From the NCBI GenBank assembly GCA_023386965.1, contig JAEWIR010000046.1:124001-188000 (forward strand): 64,000 bases of DNA. Direction: 5' to 3'. This DNA is from Bacteroidota bacterium (GTDB lineage: Bacteria > Bacteroidota > Bacteroidia > Flavobacteriales > Weeksellaceae). Numbering within the stretch: position 1 is the first letter of the stretch; each line of letters begins with the position of its first letter. The translations under genes were made by a program, and so were the position numbers. Below, piece after piece: positions 61,401 to 64,000 of this stretch. The notes beneath the pieces were generated by a model that had not been told where the DNA came from, did no database searches, and saw nothing but the letters and a program-made list of their open reading frames with translations.

Positions 61401-62037
61401 TAATGTGGTAAGCATAAGAGCAGAAGAGACTTTAGTCCTGCTGACATCACTGGTTCCTGAGGTTGTAAATGAACTTCTGCTGCAATGTGCAGGTAACCAG
61501 CCGGAGTATGCTTCGGAACTGTGCAGTGCAGTCCTTTATCAGGCATGCAGAAGAAATCCTGCAACTGTAGGGACTCAACTGCAACCTTCAGCGATCGCGG
61601 CTGCAGCACAAGTACAGCATATAAGCATCCGTAAAAACATCCTTGATGCGGGGGCAGAACTGGAGAAGGCTGGCTACCCAGGACTTTATAGCGCCGTATC
61701 CGGAGGACTTCGGGATGAGGTTGCTGCATCAAGCCTGCCTTATGTGCCCAATCTTGCGCTGGCATCGCTACAGGATGTACTTGATGACCTGCAGGCCGGT
61801 GAGTTTCTGGACCAGGAGTTTTCGGACAATATACGAACTCTAATGGCTGAATACTGTTTTCCGCTTACCCAGAATATGGTGAAAATGTCTGACTGGTATG
61901 TACGCAGGAGTTTTAACAGGGAACAGTGGATGACGGGAAATTATGAGCATTTTGTAAAACATGCGCTGAACAACGCAGTTTCCCACAGAATAACAAAGAA
62001 GAATATTGAATCAGTATACGAAATAATTAATGATTAA
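58438..62037 (+). CDS. Giant helical-repeat protein, STAND-like without NTPase domain
   Basis: A 1199-residue, wholly helical, Leu-rich soluble protein. Residues about 20-85 resemble the winged-helix end of STAND/NACHT ATPases: RTRLWISVLLSQARGPIPPNDLLDML then LETLEIGHDTLKEFLLKR, similar to the HDxxREFL-type motif. The rest, about 90-1199, is an alpha-solenoid of irregular repeats. No Walker A or B motif and no N-terminal effector are visible, and an in-frame TGA lies 2 codons upstream, so the NTPase part is absent. It may be a split or derived STAND protein, or an unrelated solenoid. The gene is intact and long, which argues for function. Confidence 0.7.
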   Translation: MKFNNQKLRNYDPSVGEELLEDRTRLWISVLLSQARGPIPPNDLLDMLPLEVREDRAYAMSAIRHLYRSLETLEIGHDTLKEFLLKRHSAYMEQGNDLLLQFCRQYPEHHYAVANTLYHDAQSAYPLNAVLDCTQDWADKAAQVHVKPEWVMDDVKRAAELAVEMQLPAESLRLALLLKRLNVRYRTTFTEFREEIADSLIAQKQFGEVLQYITHEEGLKICADKAFVYLGQLYAYEAWEEAAQLRTCIDKQYRSELDDSLRSALYYAAMEAKTPWSAPVFAPDPCTYPEMEWTTEDTVKLIWDHCAAWNNPMLLTYNELLSSGEKLLDLLDCEEDPDRIVAYAESALEFDRVFSKVIQPRLPVRRLLRSISANLEAMIRIHGVPETATESVAIIELLLANQPEAEVLTELMTKYVREDISVSMWASNRVDFDVKAFEQMQLSATCRGYLSIETFPGISAKKWFQKTWEADLHNLIEELYFLHGMVLRQKAMGTTVPGYFQPLVQDLIKSMQFGLESRSQWQRSYQLPEQVFPELYRILVSLLSEVSPKELEHLLKSMLTGSRVQLGLYSEGFRKVIRVTAQTLADNGLSKKYLLQLAEAWQEHVLSGVMNRWERCEELLSLTECFGIYNEKNKATICWQQMLECSMGPFWRDESQFRLINDALTHLGSAPSNSLQEFASLLDYASGEMTYPNAVKRIKEEFAGVLTATSYAEKALAYYRFEVLPAPETVLMNAEKSAFDAPTRGAGYHLGAANLRESAALPEILTHLNCEPLLKWGLCSLFAPSDASAQSAKRYGKMMAQIMNEAESRSSARADLISADWTQWLTSQLSRKTLRLIAGVLAVELSPANCNRLESFLNDLDPVIAETDTEVDNGPLYPLDGFNYSGNAIGQPGEKQKTSWMKHVLHPSEDYGFSTKKLAAGLAQLLDVEAHTLPGGDLLDIISRHFDYLVRADQASINKYAWLNDADCGYTANQLAAKLLIWHLNHPDNVVSIRAEETLVLLTSLVPEVVNELLLQCAGNQPEYASELCSAVLYQACRRNPATVGTQLQPSAIAAAAQVQHISIRKNILDAGAELEKAGYPGLYSAVSGGLRDEVAASSLPYVPNLALASLQDVLDDLQAGEFLDQEFSDNIRTLMAEYCFPLTQNMVKMSDWYVRRSFNREQWMTGNYEHFVKHALNNAVSHRITKKNIESVYEIIND

Positions 62038-62263
62038 GGTTATGATAAATAATAAAGACAGAAAACGTGATACTAGAGCCGGCCTGGAAAGAGAACTGAA
62101 TATCCTGTTTGAAAATAGCGGAAAAGCCGGTAGTGGCAGACAATATCTTGAGAGCAGAGGTGTTAAGCAGGGGCCAAACGGCAGACTGGACCTGACCGGT
62201 CTTGTGAGTGCAGTAACCCAGGTGGAGACACACAGAACCGCAAAACTAAGAATAACCGCTTAA
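62030..62263 (+). CDS. Small basic protein coupled to the 1199-residue gene
   Basis: A 77-residue protein (or 73 from ATG 62042) rich in Arg, Lys and Gly: NKDRKRDTRAGLERELNILF then a loop with ESRGVKQGPNGRLDLTG. Its first ATG overlaps the stop of the giant gene by 8 bases, so the two are translationally coupled. No family recognised; the basic N-terminus could bind nucleic acid, which is a guess. Followed by a strong terminator. Confidence 0.65.
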   Translation: MIKVMINNKDRKRDTRAGLERELNILFENSGKAGSGRQYLESRGVKQGPNGRLDLTGLVSAVTQVETHRTAKLRITA

Positions 62264-62350
62264 GCGGCACATGAAACCTTAATTTGCTGTCCTACCCGCA
62301 ACCCCCTTTGTTGGTAGGTAAGTAAATTACTGTATTATAATTGTTTCTCA

Positions 62351-62376
62351 GGGCATTTTTCGGAATGCCCTTTTTT
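62351..62376 (+). terminator. Rho-independent terminator
   Basis: GGGCATT (62351-62357) pairs with AATGCCC (62364-62370) over TTTCGG, followed by TTTTTT. It ends the lipoprotein/giant/small-protein unit. The rest of the gap 62264-62667 is AT-rich leader DNA with no supported gene. Confidence 0.85.
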
Positions 62377-62488
62377 GACTTTCAATTCCAAGACTATCTT
62401 ATCAAGAGCGCCCACGTATTTTCAGAATGGGGGTTCAAACAGGTAAGATTTATCTCAGAAGATTTATAATTAATTAGCCTAAAAGATG

Positions 62489-62496
62489 TATTTTTG
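62489..62496 (+). promoter_or_regulatory. Candidate -7 promoter box for the pglE-type gene
   Basis: TATTTTTG matches TAnnTTTG, 172 bases before ATG 62668. No firm -33 partner. Confidence 0.4.
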
Positions 62497-62667
62497 TGCA
62501 CTTACAGTCATCTTAGATAGTTATATGGTGAAATCATCAGGGAAAATGAATGTTAAAAAATCCACAGTTTTTCTGCTGGAGCTTTACAGACCTACCCTTC
62601 TTATTATAGAACCTATTCTTGATCCGGCACTTTTTGCTGAAGCGGTGACCCTCAAAAAACACACTGG

Positions 62668-63825
62668 ATGAATCCAAAAATTTTACTTTCCACACCGCAT
62701 ATGGGCGGAAATGAGCTGAAATTTATTCAAAAAGCCTTTGCAGACAACTGGGTGGCGCCTTTAGGGGCCAATGTAAACGGTTTTGAGTCGGATCTTGAAG
62801 AGTATCTCGGTAACGGTACCCATGTAGCGGTGACCAGTGCCGGTACGGCAGCTCTTCATCTGGCACTGGTCATGCTGGAGATCGGAACGGGTGATGAAGT
62901 GTTCTGTCAGTCTATGACTTTTGCCGCTTCAGCCAACCCCATTGCCTATGTAGGTGCCACACCCGTTTTTATTGACAGTGAAAAGGATACCTGGAATATG
63001 TGTCCGGAGGCCTTGCGGGAAGCGCTGGAAAACCGGGCACAATCGGGCAGGCTGCCCAAAGCGGTCATTGTGGTGCATCTGTACGGTATGCCGGCAAAGA
63101 TGGACGAGCTCACAGCACTTTGTGAGGAATATAACGTTCCGTTACTGGAAGATGCTGCTGAGGCTCTGGGCAGTTCCTACAAAGGTGTGAAATGCGGAAC
63201 TTTCGGCAAGATGGCGATCCTCAGCTTCAACGGAAATAAAATTATCACCACCTCCGGTGGCGGCGCTCTGGTGACCAAAGATCCCGCTCTAAAGAAAAAG
63301 TGTATTTTCCTGAGTACCCAGGCCAGGGACGCGGCGGCCCATTACGAACATACACAAATCGGTTATAATTACCGCCTCAGTAATATCTCAGCCGGTATAG
63401 GCAGGGGACAGATGGAAGTGCTGGACGAACGCGTAGCTGCACGGAGAAGGAATCAGTCCTTTTATTCCGAACTTTTTAAGGAAGTGGAAGGTATTGACGT
63501 ATTTACGGAACCCAATGATGATTTCTACTCCAATCACTGGCTAACCTCCATACTCGTGGACCCTACGAAAACAGGCTTTACGCGCGAAGATATGAGGTTA
63601 AAGCTGCTGAACCGCGGAATTGAATCACGGCCACTTTGGAAGCCTATGCATATGCAACCTGTATTTAAGGGTGCCGATTTCTTCGGTAGCGGAGTGTCGG
63701 GGGAGTTATTCCGGGACGGTCTCTGTATGCCGTCGGGCTCCAATCTCGGTCCCGAAGAACACGAGCGTATCGCTGCGGCAATACACAGCTTAGTTCCCAA
63801 TGTAGCCTGGTCACCAGGCGTATAG
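62668..63825 (+). CDS. UDP-4-keto-6-deoxy-HexNAc aminotransferase (PglE type)
   Basis: A 385-residue DegT/DnrJ/EryC1 enzyme. Seen: LSTPHMGGNELKFI, NWVAPLGANVNGFE, TSAGTAALHLAL, QSMTFAASANPI, EDAAEALGS (Asp for PLP) and LSFNGNKIITTSGGGA with the Schiff-base Lys. The GNKIITTSGGG form and N-terminus are those of PglE, which makes UDP-4-amino-4,6-dideoxy-GlcNAc for bacillosamine or QuiNAc4N. The next gene is a PglF-type dehydratase, giving the expected pair. Serves the PglD-like and PglC-like proteins further left. Confidence 0.9.
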   Translation: MNPKILLSTPHMGGNELKFIQKAFADNWVAPLGANVNGFESDLEEYLGNGTHVAVTSAGTAALHLALVMLEIGTGDEVFCQSMTFAASANPIAYVGATPVFIDSEKDTWNMCPEALREALENRAQSGRLPKAVIVVHLYGMPAKMDELTALCEEYNVPLLEDAAEALGSSYKGVKCGTFGKMAILSFNGNKIITTSGGGALVTKDPALKKKCIFLSTQARDAAAHYEHTQIGYNYRLSNISAGIGRGQMEVLDERVAARRRNQSFYSELFKEVEGIDVFTEPNDDFYSNHWLTSILVDPTKTGFTREDMRLKLLNRGIESRPLWKPMHMQPVFKGADFFGSGVSGELFRDGLCMPSGSNLGPEEHERIAAAIHSLVPNVAWSPGV

Positions 63826-63890
63826 ATCCAAAAAAACCACAAAATTATTGATGAAAAACTACTTTCTAACCCTCACCAAAATGCACGTGT

Positions 63891-64000
63891 ATGAAGCTTC
63901 ATAAAGTCGGCAACAAAATTTATGGTGGGGATACGCTGATTAACCTTACGGATATCCGTTATTTACCACGATGGGTCGTTTTAATCCTGGATCTGTGCTT
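63891..64000 (+). CDS. N-terminus of a PglF/CapD-type membrane dehydratase (runs off the window)
   Basis: From ATG 63891 the frame reads MKLHKVGNKIYGGD... then DIRYLPRWVVLILDLC and leaves the window. A short polar leader followed by YLPRWVVLILDL is the usual first membrane helix of WbpM/PglF/CapD-type nucleotide-sugar 4,6-dehydratases, which have an N-terminal membrane domain before the SDR domain. A TAA lies 8 codons upstream in frame, so this ATG is the first possible. Only 36 residues are visible, so family placement relies on this helix and on the PglE-type neighbour. Confidence 0.6.
   Translation, partial: MKLHKVGNKIYGGDTLINLTDIRYLPRWVVLILDLC

Noticed and set aside
62486..62671. A 61-codon frame whose TGA overlaps the ATG of the PglE-type gene
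   Set aside because: Its ATG lies against the promoter box, the sequence resembles no family, and the frame could be chance in AT-rich leader DNA. A shorter start at 62525 remains possible as a leader peptide but has no other support.

Overview
The window comes from a member of the Bacteroidota, most likely the flavobacterial Chryseobacterium/Kaistella group (Weeksellaceae). The reasons are the 553-residue NrdA without an ATP cone, a flavobacterial-type GlyA and RecX, lipoprotein signals ending in SSC, a TPR-membrane-AraC one-component regulator, and many TAnnTTTG (-7 type) promoter boxes. This assignment is an inference from protein style, not from a search. I see no rRNA, tRNA, transposase, integrase or CRISPR array.

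Layout. Positions 1-6.6 kb hold an HD-domain hydrolase, a small membrane protein and, on the minus strand, a MacAB-like export system (one ATPase, two separate FtsX-type permeases, one adaptor). Positions 6.9-10.8 kb are a class I ribonucleotide reductase locus (nrdB, a 112-residue unknown protein, nrdA). Positions 11.3-18.1 kb are housekeeping genes (glyA, recX) and small unknowns, separated by long low-complexity intergenic tracts.

Positions 18.2-55.1 kb are one long, tightly packed plus-strand Wzx/Wzy-type surface polysaccharide locus. It starts with the Wza-like lipoprotein and the Wzc-like tyrosine kinase. Next come a UDP-sugar dehydrogenase, the UDP-L-FucNAc set (CapE, CapF, CapG types), a second dehydratase, the flippase, three amino-sugar branches, six glycosyltransferases, an EpsG/Wzy-type polymerase, a CBS-nucleotidyltransferase, a polysaccharide deacetylase and a PglC-like initiating transferase. 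The locus ends in a remarkable acyl-tailoring module: an amino-acid-type adenylating enzyme, a GNAT, two carrier proteins, a KASIII, two SDR reductases and a metallo-hydrolase, followed by a PglD-like acetyltransferase. The matching PglE-like aminotransferase and the start of a PglF-like dehydratase appear only at 62.7-64 kb, after about 7.6 kb of unrelated DNA. That DNA holds a frameshifted VOC gene, a transmembrane AraC-type regulator, a small lipoprotein and a 1199-residue helical-repeat protein that looks like a STAND protein without its NTPase.

How the genes fit together. The sugar genes predict a repeat unit with L-FucNAc, a 2,4-diamino-trideoxy sugar (bacillosamine/QuiNAc4N type), possibly a hexuronic acid, and unusual N-acyl or aminoacyl groups made by the carrier-protein module and by two ATP-grasp enzymes. 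Assembly would be on undecaprenyl phosphate with flipping by Wzx and export by Wza/Wzc.

The other striking theme is repeats. Nearly every intergenic gap outside the polysaccharide locus is built from a small vocabulary of degenerate words (TCAGATATCAGA, GAGCCAAGAGCC, CTCTGTGGTTAGAT, AGAGATC-hairpin-GATGACA, TCACCAGTCACC). Inside the polysaccharide locus, two small cargo genes (a four-helix-bundle gene and a GxxExxY gene) are each bracketed by inverted copies of such words, and one word array has entered the CapG-type coding sequence in frame.
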